64,000 nucleotides of DNA from Varroa destructor (taxonomy: Eukaryota; Arthropoda; Arachnida; Mesostigmata; Varroidae), in contig NW_019211454.1 of assembly GCF_002443255.2 (NCBI RefSeq), positions 38,001,719 to 38,065,718 on the forward strand, written 5' to 3'. The notes under the pieces are model-generated. The model worked only from the letters and a program-made list of their open reading frames with translations, was not told the origin of the DNA and made no database searches. Positions within the stretch are counted from its first letter, which is position 1. Each line of letters starts with the position of its first letter. Made by a program: the position numbers and the translations under genes. Of this stretch, positions 38,179 through 51,959 are shown piece by piece.

Positions 38179-38204
38179 TTCTTCGAGAAGTATTCTTCGA
38201 GAAG
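38179..38204. repeat. Tandem TTCTTCGAGAAG repeat (heat-shock-element-like)
   Basis: Two copies of the near-palindromic 12-mer TTCTTCGAGAAG separated by two bases (TA). Each contains TTCGAGAA, the TTCnnGAA arrangement bound by heat-shock factor. No promoter or gene start is evident close by, so function is uncertain. Confidence 0.4.
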
Positions 38205-39795
38205 AGCTGTACGGCATACGACGCTTATAGAAATAAGTGGTGAAGAAATGAGTGGTTATTTTTGGGTTTTTTATGGGTTGAGTAGTTCTGAGATAACTTT
38301 GAGCCATTTAATATCTAGCAGTGTCACAAGTAGAGCTATTTCCTAGCGGGCATTTAACGACATACAGAGAAATGGGCGTAGATAAAATGAAAAAAAGTAT
38401 ACAATAGTCTGTACCAAACTCGTTGATTTGAAGAACAGTATTTACCAATACTATTATGATGCTGCTCATAGTAACCAACGCTGTACCGAGGTCTAAATTG
38501 TTGACTTTCATGGCCGGTACCCTTAATATAATAATATCCTTAATAATAAAATAAAAGGGTATTTTTTATTTTTTCGATATTCAAATAATAATTTTTAAAT
38601 CCGTTTCGAACGAAGTATGTCAGTTCATTGGATTTGATATGATTTACTACATATATTGTCACGTATGGTGCTCTGAACATATGTGTAATGTAGATAGTTA
38701 GTCATCACCATGGTAACCAACGGGATCTGAGAATAATGAAGATACAACTTAGCGAACAGGCATACGCCTTCCTACCCAGTGTGATTTTCTGCTGTGAAGA
38801 TACTTCCTATTACTTGGTGATCGTTGCTTTTGAATGATTTGTAAGGTCGAGACAGGTGCTCACTGTTTTTCCTTCTTATATTCCTGCTCAGTATAATCAA
38901 ATGTGTTTAAAAACATACTGTTAAAAAGCTCGTTCTTTGCTGAAAAAATTATTGACACCATTTTTCGGGTGAGCAAATTTACGTTGACTTCGACCTCGAC
39001 CACCGACGGATCTGTCGACAGTGAAGATTATAATTTTTGCTACTTATTTTTCATTGTAAGCCAACCCTAAAGCGCTGTCCAGGTAAATAATAATCCAGGT
39101 AGAACTGAGAGGATCAGTGTCAAAAATGGCATCTTCGAGTGGTAGAACGTACTTTGTTAAACCAGAATGCCGTAAGTTACTGCTGGCAAAATCAGGAGCA
39201 AGCTATATGATCTGACCAGCTGCCTTGTGGAACAAAGAGAGGGCCTTCCACCGCGTACGACTATCCACAAATGGCAAAAATAAGCAATGTGAAATAATGA
39301 ACAATAGCGAAGCAGTACCTACCGTCCGGTGTAATATCTCGCTCTACGTACACGCAAACATATCGAAAGTAGGGACAGGAATATGACGGAAGGCGATACA
39401 TACGAAAGGCCGATACCTAGGTCTAATTTTGGTGGAAAGCGCAATAGAAAATTGTTGAAGTTTCACATTAGCGACGTATCGGAAATTGAGAAAAAGGATC
39501 AGATGAACAGATTCCGTTTTCGCTATGATGTTGCTCCACTGAAATATCTGTTCAGGTTTGGATCCAAGAATTTTGACACACATATCGGTGGTAATGGTGA
39601 CATTGAGATAAGAGCATGCTCGGCGATCCAAGCCAAGCATGAAAAATCCGCACGAAAGTTAGTAGCCTGCGTCTTTTCGATCGTCAAGTGGAAGAAGGGT
39701 CGACATGTTATGGTGTCTAAAGCGAACCATTAATGCAGCAGTACCCAGACGATTTCACACGTTGTTGAAGTAAAATTTTCAGGTTCGTTTGTTCT

Positions 39796-39827
39796 ACGTT
39801 ATTCAACACGTTATTCAACACGTTATT
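39796..39827. repeat. 12-bp tandem repeat, 2.7 copies
   Basis: The unit ACGTTATTCAAC occurs twice in full (39796-39807, 39808-39819) followed by a partial ACGTTATT. Confidence 0.9.
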
Positions 39828-41363
39828 AGTGCACAATACAAACTATGAAATAATACGTAAAGAAAGCCGTTTCATTAATCTGCTCACTTTTGAAGTGACA
39901 CCAAACTGCTCCGTATGCGCATTTTGTGCAGATGGTATTGTATGTATATAGTGGTTTTGCTATAAAGAAAAAAAGGCCAATTTCGCTTTTAATATGGCCT
40001 GACCGAGATACGGAAACCAGATATATGACATATATATTCGAATGACGCATTGTATAACAAGATCAGAAGCAGCGATTTATTTAAAGCAAGGTTCAGTACA
40101 GGCAGCGACAGTGAATGGCGTCTCTTTCGGGAAGCGCTCTGTCATTGTAGCGATCTCTCACTATCCTCTACCGAGACCGTGGAATATCTCCAACTTTTGA
40201 GTAAAGCTAACGAACCTGGACGTTTGCAGTCTGTATCATTGCAATAAAGTCACTAGAGAGCTCGATGTCGTAATGATACAGGCAGATGTAAATCGACCCG
40301 ATGTCTCAGTGCTTCGTCTCAAACAGTGATTGCTGATGCTTGGACAGACAGAAACATTAGGTAGCTTAGGTTATTGAAGGTCAAAAGCTGAAAAAACCTT
40401 TAAACTCAATATCTCTATCTGTAAACTTGTCTCTCGTTCCAACGAAATACTATTGTCCTAGCTTTCTTCCTCTATGAAAACGGAAGAGCCGAATCGTTTG
40501 TTGAGATACGCATGTTTCTCATCGACGACCTGTGCGACAGGCTCGTACCTGTTGTCGGCTAAAGCAATGGCTCGTACGATACGCGTTTACGGCCCCTGAA
40601 GGTCACGCGCAGCGGTGTGAATATTGGTTCCCACTCACTTAGTTCCGGCCAGTGGGCAAACGGAAAAAGCACACAATGCTTCTGCGCCTGGTTGATGTTT
40701 GTAGTGTCGCTCAATGTGCGTCTCAGTGCGGGAGCGAGGCTATTGATTGTTGCTCACAAGTATGACGGTATACAAACGAGCCAAACAACACGATCGAATG
40801 AGACCTTGATTCAAGTTACACGAAGTCTTGAGTACGTGTGATGATAAAATAAAGGCGGAACAACGGATCGTATCGTAGAAGCAAGCCGACGAGGTCGGCT
40901 AGACTGACCTATAAAGGCTTATGTTTTACAGATGGGAGCCGCTACCCCTTAATAACTAAGGAAATATATAATTATCATACGAAAGTTACCTGTATAAATC
41001 ACAGCAAGACATATTCGCAACCTCATCTGCACATTTTACTGCATAACTATACAATTTACAAGTAATAGAATTTTGTTAATATACAATGAGAAAATAAACG
41101 TGACTACACCGACATTAGCGCTGCGTTCTCATTACAGAATTGATAACAATTTTGCCTCCACAACATGTCGTTATGCCGTCATGCTATGCCATTCTAGCGT
41201 CGGCCAAAAACTAAATATCATGTATCCCTAATTATCCTGCGTTCGACGTAGCTTGAATGAAATTGCCAGCCCAGCGCTTAAACTCTAATCGAGCTTTAGT
41301 CTATCTCTGGACAAGTAAGTTGTCAAGCCATCGCCGTGCAAGGGGCGGAATGTCATAAGCAAG

Positions 41364-41402
41364 CCATAGCAGCCACAGCGGTTAACGCCGTGGCTGCTGT
41401 GG
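41364..41402. repeat. 17-bp hairpin with GTTAA loop
   Basis: The arm CCATAGCAGCCACAGCG pairs with CGCCGTGGCTGCTGTGG across the five-base loop GTTAA, with one A-C mismatch and one G-T wobble in 17 positions; the flanking G at 41363 and C at 41403 add another pair. The stem is GC-rich and would be stable. There is no U-run after it. Confidence 0.88.
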
Positions 41403-44289
41403 CCTTACAGAGTGACTCAGCATCGGGCGATGCCTTATTACGTCTGCATCGGCAGAGGCTAACAGACGATTTGTCAGTTTAAGGGTAGAACCGACAGCCG
41501 AAAGTAAAATAATTTGGTGCGCCACAGAGGATAACTGTCATTTCAACGGCACAGGCCAGCGAACAGGCGCCATAAGCGAACGGGCGACCCAAGCCTAACC
41601 TCATTCCGTTTCCAGGCCCCCGCAGCCCTACTTGACGCTAACAGCTGCGGCGTGCCGCCTTCAAAAACCCTAGCTTCTGCCCCCAGTCAAAAGAAACATA
41701 TACAGACCACTGCGTTGAAGCACACCGTATACCTACCTAATCGTTGCTCTTTCGCAGATGAAGGTTACGAAGCGTCTGCATCTATGGAAGGCTCTTTCTA
41801 AACGGTCAGCCTGAAGCTAGGGTAAAATATTGCCATCTGGGACCAGATGCCTAGCTCTGGAAAACGTTAGTTCATATAAATGAACTAATTCAACTAGTAC
41901 AAAAATCATCGAGTTTCTGATTAAAAGACACTTGCATAGGTATACACTGTTAGATTTTTACTAAGACCACAGTACTCTATATATTTATGGGTGTGTACCC
42001 TTTTTTTTGTTGCGTTTCTTGTTAGTTGGTACATCGTATTCTTACCGGGCAAAACAGAGGTGTTTATCAAGCATTGTTTAGAGCTTGAAAGGCGAAACAA
42101 CTAGCAAGAATTCAATACCCATTCGATTGATCATGCTAGGAAATTGCTAAAAGTACAGTGAAGCGCATTGGTCCAGTTATAGGAAGCAGAACCTCGAGTA
42201 GAGATAGTACATTTTTTGGTTTTGTAAAAGCTTGTAATTTATATTAGTCCATCAGCCAGGCGTTCTAGTTGTCTACGTAACTCTCGATACGAGCACGTGT
42301 ATAAACTGTCTTACAATGTGTACCTCTCATTTATTGAAGCTTGCTTATATCACAGAGTTGATTCTGGGTATTATTCACAACATACGTCTGAGAAATGAGT
42401 TTCCCATACGTTATAACTATATGAAGTTCTGTAGTACAAAAATGCGGCATTAAGGACAAGGAGAATGAAAGACGAAGACCATAATTAATTGGCTCACCGT
42501 TAGTCTGATCGCTCGCGCAAACGCTACGCTCCTAAGTCGCTTCGATCCAACACAACAACAAGAACTCGATCTTGTACCTTAGGGACACAATCTCATAGCA
42601 TCCATAGCGTTCAAAAACGAGTTCGTGCCAGCAGACAAACACGGCGAATGTTTGTACGAGTTTTTTGATGTTTTCGCTATGCTCTTGGAACCTGAAGGCG
42701 GGTTACTAAGCGAGGAGCCTCCGCAAGTATGCCTAACTCTGTGATAAACAAATCGACAGTGTATCGTCTCGTCTGTTACTTTTCTAGGCATACATTGATG
42801 TAGCATTTAGCAAAGTGGGTCACTTAGCATATAATACATAGTAGCGTGGTAGTGCTACTAGTGGTCGCACAGAACGTCGGAAAAATTATTTCCACTCCGT
42901 CTTATTTTTACAGCTCGTTCGATGTATTCAAAATGATCTGGGCAGCGATACAAAATATGGATCACACTGCGTTTACTACACATAACTTAATCAGGCTTTT
43001 TTGTTTTTTACAGACTTACCACACTCTTCGTAGATTACTTCCAAAACACACCGACACCAAATGGCTTAAGGTAATAATAGCTGCATGAACTAACCTCAGA
43101 GTAGCTCAGTATCTAGCTGGCAGGCGCGGAACAAGTGTCTAATGGCGTGTTTGTTGCGCCGTTTCGCTAGAAGTACACTTCACTTGATGGCGAACGGCTG
43201 CTGCTGGGCATGTTACAAACCCATAGCGGCAGGGTGGGTCTGGCTACCATTAAGAGGGAGGCGGCGGTGGTGGAGACCCAAACGAATCTAGAAGTGGCCG
43301 TTCAGCCGGCGAGGGCGACGACTATACCACTTTGAATGTACAACACATCGATATCTACCACCTAGAGAAGCAAACCCGTACTTCTGTTGGTGTTGCCGGT
43401 GAGGGGGAAATAAGAAGTCTCAGTATGCCAAGTATTGAAAATGCTTTTAAGAGACGCCTCCTAGTCAATCTAGTATCGGTAACGTATCGAGGTATACTTC
43501 ATACGCTCCCCATTCTTGACGTTATTTGCATTTTAACTTGCTATCAGCAAATGTACAGCCACACGGAATTAGATATCTGATCTGTAACGAGATGCGTGAG
43601 CCATTTTAACATTAATTCGGATATGACGGCATCTATTCCGATAGACCTTAACAGTTTCAGTACTAGGCGCAACTCTCTGCTATATAAACGCCAAGAGATA
43701 CCGCTTTACGCAGCTGTCAACGACTATAGCGATATTTCATTGAAATCGTGTGTACGAGCGCAATGGGTGGTAAGCTAAGACCCAGCGCAATAGACTAGCG
43801 TATGTGCTTTACCGGAAACATTCTCTTTTACATGTAATTGCACTTACTTAAACGGTTACAACAAGAGGTCATAGGGCCACCAAGTTCGGTTGGTTAGAGC
43901 TTTTTACAAGATGCTTTTAGTGCATACCGAGCGAGATAAGATTCGGGCTTTCTTTCTTACTCGCGATGTCAACATTAAGACAGCACTGCAGTGGCAATCT
44001 TAAACAGTTGAAGGTCCCGTAAGCAATCTCACACACTTTGTACCCCGAATTCGTATGGAGATGCATACATGTGTAGCACGAAGACTACTTCGTTTTTTAT
44101 GAAGGATTAGCGCAATGAGATTTATGTGCCAGCTACCTAATGGGGGCCGAGTGTGGAACCCGGCCACGATAGCGAGACCTGGTTTTTCTAAGATCGTCAC
44201 CAATTAGTTGTAAATTCCTCGCCTATGTTTCACTCTGTACTAGCTCGAATATTCGTTTAATAGTATGAATATAGAGAGGTAGTATAGAT

Positions 44290-46900
44290 GCCACCGAGCC
44301 GGAATAACCGTAGGTGAGCCCCCATCACGTGACCATCCAGATGCTTGCCGGAAGGCAGAATTGCGCCTCTGATCTCTCCACAAAAACTTCCCCTTCTTCG
44401 TCATTGAATTTAGCCAAACTTTCTTTCCTAAGTTAATCCTTGTTGAAAGTGCGCCCGACTAGAACCTTGCCTTGCCTCCGTTGCTCCCTGGACTTAAAAG
44501 ATTTAATTCCTACTGCTAATGCTCTTTTGACTTTGAAATTAGTGACTTCCTCTCCGGCTGTGTGTTAAACGGCGCTCTGTGTGCAATTTGTCGTCCAGCC
44601 AGCCGACGTAAGCCGCAGTGGACACACCGGTCTGAATGTATCTTGCCCATCCTCTGCAGGTAGGATTGGAAAACCACGTGCCCTGTGAGGACCGAATGAG
44701 ATGGTAAGTAGCTTCATCTTCCGCTCGTTCAATGCAGGTTTTAATTACAAGGATGTTGTCTTTGATTTTAACATCTTCTGCTTTACGTGGGGTGGCGTAT
44801 CACCCGCTCGCCAGGCATTTATAATAGTTTCCCTCGCTTCCTTTTCTGGCTTTGCCCAGCTCAGCCTTCGCTTATGGGCCTTGTGCCCTCAAAAGCTAGC
44901 ACCAAAGATGCTTCCCAGCTAGCAGTTTTGTACGTCTGCACTACATTGAGAGCTAGAGTCCGTTAAACCTTACGGAGACGGGTCTGAACAGAAGACGGCG
45001 GGATACTCTAAATCGCTGCTCCAAGGAGAGCAGTGGACTCCTTGACCGACGTTAACAGTCTTCATTTCCCTTCCATGAGTCTGTAAATGTTCGGTACCAA
45101 TTTCCTGATTTCAACCGCTGTCTCTGTTGCCTTGAAAGCCTTTTCTGCATAAGGGGTGTCTTTTACTGTTTGATCTAGGTAAACTCCTAAGCACTTAATT
45201 AATTTGGCCATTCAGCCTGATGGAAATGCTTAGATAAGACTTTTTTCTCCGCTTAAGCCGCAGGCCTGACTAAGGCCAGTTTGAGTCCATTCATAGGAAA
45301 ATCTTAGGCAGTACCTCGCTTGTCGCGACTCGTCTTACTTTGTCGCCTGCACAGTGACCGGGAGATCATTAGCAAATGCTATAAATTCAGGCGAAGGACT
45401 TCGCTACATGAAAATTCTGCAGCAGGGGACCAAGTATAAAACCTTGAAGAATGCCTGCAACTATGGGGAATATTGTCCTCTTGTTAACGACATATTTCAG
45501 GGTATCCGGAGATTATCCTGATGAGGCATTTTGGGGCGTTTTTCCTCAGGCGTCTAAGCATCGTTTTCTCTAGCAAGCTGTTGAGCGCATTCTAAGCATC
45601 CAACATCATCATCAAAAACAGAACTCTTGCATCTGTACGAGGCTTGCTTGCTAATTTTACCCCCTGTAATATCCGCTATTTTTCCGAATCCGAGCGTAAA
45701 CTGTTCTCTTTAGTCGTCTCAATGCTTCCTATGGCTACCTCAATTTTTTTTAATTAATTATATAAGTAGGTAGATGTAACGGTCTTCCTGGTCTTTGGAA
45801 AGAAAACTGCCAAAGTTTTTTTCCTAGGTGGCAGAGAAAGTACCATATCAAGGAAGCTTCGTAAACATCTTGGCAACCAACACAAAAAACATTTTGAGAA
45901 GTACCTTTGTTGCCGTTAACAGCGCTCCGTTTGTAGTCTTTTTTAATTTAAGTTCTTCTCGTCGATCTTGTCTGTCGTCACCTTAGTAATCCTCTCTTCT
46001 TGCGTTCGGCTAATCTTGTAGACTGTTTTGGCAAAAGAAAATTGTTGAGGGCAGAGTCCTCTAATAATATTTTTCTTTTTTTTCGGCACGCCTGTTCTCG
46101 TGGCTTAGTTCGTACGGTTTACCTTAGATGGTGTCTTTGCGGCTGTCCCGAGAGATTCTGCCGTCATTCTTCGTTACTTTTTGAGATCTATGCCCCTCAG
46201 CCACTACCACAAGCTCCAGCTCTCTTCCAGCTGCGCTCGGTCTTTTGGGCCACTGCTTAGCTTCGTGACATCCGGACCGTACTTCTTCTATTGCTTGGTT
46301 CCACCAGTACTTTGTATCATCTGATCCCTACCTTTAGCATGCACGGTAGCCCTTTGGAACGTATCTTCTAGAACAGTCTACAGGCTATCTGCGTCTATTG
46401 CACATTCCCTTTGTCCAGTGTAATGCTGAATCGCCCTTGCTGCGGCTTCTTCACCCTAGAACCTCATTCTTGGAGGTGGTACAAGATCGATTTTCTCTTT
46501 TTCCTCTGCGCTTGATATAATAGTGATTGCTCAGGGCGTCAACCTCATTCAACACTATCCATCTGCTTAGCGTATCTGTTCATAACCCCCTACAGATTAA
46601 GAAATTTACGAAGTGGCCACACGCGGCCAAAGTTGGTTGCAATCATGTAGAGGTTGTCAGTCATTTCGCTAAAGCTTTACTCCTGCAATTGGTTCGGCGA
46701 AGCTTCTATATCTTCGGGACTGCATTGAGCTTCCTCTGGACGACGAAAAATTGTTCCAGCTCTGTGACTTCGCGACCCTCTCTAAAAGAGTGCGTAGATC
46801 TTCCAATTATCCTTTGCTCGTGTGGCTACATTGGCGAGAGGGGTTTGACTTTTCTGCTGCAAACATAGATAATCTAAAGTATTAAAAATATCAAGGCTTC
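44290..46900 (-). mobile_element. Decayed R1/Jockey-type LINE (endonuclease end, RT, zinc knuckle)
   Basis: Read on the minus strand, ORF2 landmarks occur in the correct order. VLNEVDALSNHYYI (about 46530) matches the end of the endonuclease (ESLSDHRYI type). NALNSLLEKTMLRRLRKNAP (about 45580) is the NAFNS block. AGILQGFILGPLL (about 45460) is the GVPQGSVLGPLLW motif. FANDLPVTVQAT (about 45370) is the FADDL catalytic box with one Asp lost. WMDSN and KCLGVYLDQTVKDT (about 45200) are the thumb blocks, and YLQRMGKIHSDRCVHCG (about 44640) is the C-terminal Cys region. Many frameshifts and stops show an old copy. No target-site duplication or poly(A) tail was identified. Confidence 0.82.
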
Positions 46901-49900
46901 TTCTCGCTTATTATCGATCGTCTTACGAAAACTGATGACCTCCGCCTCAACTTTTGTCTACCCGCCGTCGCCTTGCTGAAATTTATGGACTGTTTTAGCC
47001 TCACTGGGTCCGTCGTCTATACCGACTTGTATGAACTGTTTCTACTGTCTTCGCATAATCCCTAAGACCAGTTGCGTTAGAAGTGAGTCCTTAATTTTGC
47101 TGCCTTTAGTTCTCTTGCAAGATTCTTTCTCACTCTTTGCTTAATACAAGCCATATGAACAAGCCGCTGTAACCGTGGCATAAACAGCACTCCCGCAATT
47201 ATAGCGGAGAGCTTTGCTCTTCCATGATGTTGTCCCAAGGCGTCTGTGCTATACTTCTTCCTCCTTGCACTTGTAAGCCTGCTAACCCGTCTTCTTTCAT
47301 TTAAAGCAGCAAGTAATCGTAAAGAAAAAGTACTGCAGCTTCGTTGCAACTCAGGCTAACATAGAGGTTGGCATCGTAATAGCAGGCAGGTTGATTTGTT
47401 TTTTAGGAGAACAAAGAAAAATAGGTTCCGTCAATCTGCTGCTGTTTCTGGGAGACGAGTTGCAGTCGCTGATTGTAGGAGTTGTTTATATCAACGCAGA
47501 AAGGCATCAGTCACGTAATTCAAGCAAAAGAATACGCATAACGGAACAGTGTATATCAGGTCTCTTGCAGAGGATCCGTATTAATGATCTGCGTCTTTCT
47601 TTTCGGTCTTTGTTCCTATATTATCGCAGGCCACGTAGCTAATACAAATACATAACATCCCTTTTTCTCGTTATTTGTTTTCTGCTTAAAACATGTGGCA
47701 CTTGTGCTTAGTAACCTGCACTAATGGCGCCGGCTAGCGCATGTTCGCTATGTCTTCTCTGTTGAGGCTGCCCATTAGTATAACGCAACTCAAGACAAAA
47801 CGAATCTTTGTCTCGACTGTCCCTCAATTATGCGCCACTTTCTATGAAGATCGTCCCGCTTGCTTCATGTTTATGCGTTTATATGACAATGGTGCCAGGA
47901 TATGCAAAAACAGTTTGCGGAAATTGGGTAGACCACTGCCACAACTGCTTTCTGTGTAGCGTATCCAGGCAGTCGAATGGTTTTTGTTGAAAACAGTGAT
48001 CGGATAGATCCTAGTACGAATCGCATTACGAGAAAATCGCGGTTGTAGTAGGCAGCGTGCGGTTGTACTCAATTCGCTAACAATCCAGCACTAGAAGCAC
48101 CAGCCTCCGACGTCTTTACAGTTGCCCCAGGAAACATTACGACTGTCGGAAGCGTCACAGTTAGGGCAGCATCCAGATGGTCAACAAACAACGCTACGTC
48201 GATGACTTGGCAGCTTTGCTCAGTCAAAACGATCTATGGGTACGTCACCTGGCGCATCAAGTGTCATCGTTAGCATCGCCGTACAGATTATGAATAAGTT
48301 GATTAGCAGCGACGTCAAAGTGCCAAAAGGATCAACAGAAAGTTGTGTAGAGCCTGAGTCAATGAGCAAAAATAAAAAGTTACCCGTTTAACGTCAGACA
48401 AAGCACACGGCGCGAGGACCACAGCCACAGGAGTGCGTATTAGTAAAAGTATGTTGTGTTCTTGAATTGCTGCTTCGGTTTTTTCACACCCGCCATTGCA
48501 GTAGCTCACTGTTAAAAACAGCACTCGGCCGGATTCCAATGAGCCTCAGCAGCAGCCATCTTCTTCCTGTAAATCTTTGATCCGTGCTATTTATCTACGT
48601 AACTTTTTCCTGTCATCGGTGCCTATTACTATCTGTCACGCCTGTCTTGTGATCGGCTCCAGGAGCACTAGCTTTTGTCCTGGGCAGAACATTGGCGGCA
48701 CAGTTCAAGTAAAGGCAGCGACCGAAGGTAGAGGACGTTTCTTCATAAACCAGGGCTAGAAGATGAAACCCAAAAAGTTACTATAAGATCTTTGAGGATC
48801 AGAACCCAACCGAAGAGAGCTACTTCTCCGCTTCTGCCAATAGGTAGGATTAAACTGGGCTGCCTAGGACTGAAGGTGGAAGCCATCGTAATCTCGACCG
48901 TGACCTCACCGGGCTGATGCGAAGGGCAGTTAGGCGGAGTTCGCACACGCGCACTCGCACAGTCATAGGCACATCAAAAGATTGTCGTCTATAAGGTATG
49001 AAACTTGCGTCGTTCCCTATGAAAAATTCGTCTATGCGCATATGCAGCTGGTTGCCAGTGATAGAACAACCTGCGATTTACACTGGCAGCCATGAAAGCA
49101 TGTTGAAATCATTTCTAGATCAGCTTGGTAACTCAATGACTGGTGATTAGGTTGGTAAGACGCAGATATTTAATAAGAGGTACACATTCGCTAATGCTAC
49201 CAAATCGTACTTCAATACCGATATGAATCAAGTGAATTGTCTTATAAGTGATTGTTACATATTGCTATTGTAAATATGACTTTATGTTCTGTTTTGCTTA
49301 TTGTAATGATCCTGGTAGTTAGGGGCATTTGTAACGGAATATCATACAATTTATGTATTTTTTATGCGTAAAATTCGTGCTTCTTCAGTTAAAGTTTGAT
49401 TTTTCTATGTTGAAGCGTCCACCGCGGTTAGCATTTAAGAGTGATCAGTGACAGCTACATCTTGAAGAACACGAGGAAATTTTCCGCCTTGTTATTCTAA
49501 ACACTCGGCTTTGGATGTCGATACAGAGTTTCCAATGCATTTATCCAATAGCTCAAATTATTTTCTTTGTTTCTACATGGATCGAGCAAATGCGTGTGGT
49601 TCTCGTATAGGGTCTAAAGCTGGGCCTACTATGTGCAATGTGCTTTAGAAGCAAGAAACCTTATTTTATTAGAGGATATTTCTAACGACCGAAGGCAATA
49701 TCTACCGGTTTGGGCTGCCTTATATAATTACCAAAGTACCAGGTCTCTTTATACTAGATAGTGAGAAATGTTATTATTTAGGTAATGTAGGAACGATAGC
49801 GAATGCTTCCTATAAAATCAATGCCATACGCTAAAGTTGGCGGGGAGCGGCTGGTTAGAAAAGGTCAAGAGGATTAACGCTCAATCCTAGGGAAGTCCAC

Positions 49901-51890
49901 ACTATCACTTTGGCGGTTATGATTTATTCTATATTATACATAATGCAATGCATTCGAACCTCACGTGAACCATTTGGTACTTCCCTGCATATTTAGCCCA
50001 TCCGAAAATTTATTAAATCCTTATCCGCAGTCATCACGTGGTGCCTCATTCATTCGCTTTATCTAAGCACCCTGTGTTTTTCACTCCCCTGCTATTTACA
50101 GTTAGTCAGTCCGTCTGTGTAAACCACTAAAGGCCTAAATGCCTCTGATTTTGGCCTATATAATATTTATTTCTGTATAATACGTTTCGTACGAGTGGCT
50201 TCACACTAATTCGTACTTGACAAGCTCACATCTAACCATGTTCGACGGTGAAAGTACTTTTTCAAGGGTGTAAATTTATTTACTATATTTTTTATTCGTT
50301 ATATCAAAGCCGCCCTCAGCGAAAAAAAATGTAGTTCGCAGAGTCTCATCCTTGAGTCCATTAGGACACATATAGGCGGCGGTGTTAGAACAACCTGACT
50401 AGATATGTGCAAACGTAATAGCCTTAACTCGAACATGCCCTATGCTATCCTGCTTGCGAAAACAAAATCAAATACGTGTGCTTATATGTTAAAGTCGTGA
50501 TATATCTAATAAAAAACACGTCACACAAGCAAAAATTCTTCATGTTTCATCTATGTATATGGAACTGCACATTTTGTACAAGCGGCGCGGGGCGAAACTT
50601 AGTATTTGACGATCTCAACTAGTAGGTCCACAAACTATAACGTAAACCTAACAACTCGACCTGTTCAAAAGTAAGCGGGGCGAATGAATTCACGCTGGTA
50701 TAGGGGCAGTCGTTGCTAAACGGACGTGATAACCCCTTTGTCTCTCTAAGTCGTGTTGATGCGTGAATCGGCGCGTGGTAGATGGTGCGAAAACTTGGCG
50801 AAAACAAGCTGGACTGCAAAAACAGGGTGTTCAGCTACAGATGTACAGGAGGGCCTTGCGCGATATGTTGGTGTTCCGCACGGCAAAAAATTTGCGTGAC
50901 AATTCGAACCTGTGTTAGGAGAGTGGAGCTCGACGACGAAGCGTCAGCCACGCGATCTCTCTTCACGACTGCGTTAGGAAGAGGCGCACGGGCAAGAAGG
51001 AGTTTCTACACCGGAAATAGCAGCAGCGAGGATTCACAATGCAAGGCCATGTCCGGCGATATGTGCAAAAACTTCCGGCTAACCGGATGGAAATGACTGA
51101 ATCGGCCTACCCACCGCTGACTGTCCAGCAGATCTGATTTGATGAAAGGATTGACAAGTAAGCACGCTTTCAGCAATCCAGGTATCATAACCCCGTAGAG
51201 TGAGAAGTACGCAATAATTCAAATAACTTAAAAACATTTGTTGATTGTCGTAATGGGCGCGATAGAGTACTAGCAATAAATAGAGATACTATCGAATTAG
51301 CTGAGTCAAAATTCGCTCTTCACGGGTATCGATCAGTCTTCCATGTTGCATTGAAAAACGTTAGCTTGGAAAGGTTTATTTTATGCCTTAATAGGCCAAC
51401 CTTCAGTTAAAAATGGATCAGTGCAAAGTCGTATGTGTGCATTGTGAATCTGGGCCCTGTGCTTGTAATATTGTCTTAGGAAGAATAAGAACAGTGGTAT
51501 TAACACGTGATTATAGATCGCTAGAGACCAAATATATGTTTAGCGCTGGACTATTCAAAGTTTTCCGTTATGAATTGGTGAGGTGCAGACAAATACGCTT
51601 GGTTGGTTGTACATCTGGACATCTTTCAAATGATGACAGTTTTACGTGTACATTTACTCTAAATAGGGAATTGTCATATTACGGGTATTTCGTTTACTTT
51701 TTCTTTTATCTAGAAAATACTCCTACAAGTCAAATGAGTAAGATTTGTAACGCAACTATGGCTATCGCCAGACGTAATGTCTAAACGACAGCTTGCCACT
51801 ATTATAGTGGACTCTTGAGCACTCTACAGATATATCAACAGCTATAGGCACAGAACCTTTAACAAAGCGACCGGACTAAAACTCTAGGTC
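46901..51890. other. Gene-poor stretch 5' of the LINE relic
   Basis: The antisense frame at 47077-47349 lies just upstream of the LINE and could be part of its ORF1/endonuclease region, but carries no motif. The remaining frames, including 51413-51784 (plus, 123 codons with a Cys-rich start CKVVCVHCESGPCAC and no recognised domain), are unassigned and may be chance. Confidence 0.4.
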
Positions 51891-51959
51891 ATTATGTTGT
51901 CCGTTGGGTATCAGATGTTTGTTCTGATACTGGAAAGGACACGTATGCCTCGACAGAGC

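Larger units (their letters stand above)
37887..44289. other. Gene-poor stretch
   Basis: I can support no gene here. The longest frames (39383-39733, plus, Lys/Arg-rich; 43332-43580, plus) match no family. Items of note are listed separately: heat-shock-element-like repeats at 38179-38204, a 12-bp tandem repeat at 39796-39827, and a strong hairpin at 41364-41402 in a GC-richer patch (about 41330-41700). Confidence 0.45.

Noticed and set aside
50782..51096. 104-codon plus-strand frame with early Cys residues
   Set aside because: No consistent cysteine spacing, signal peptide or splice pairing; antisense frames overlap it.
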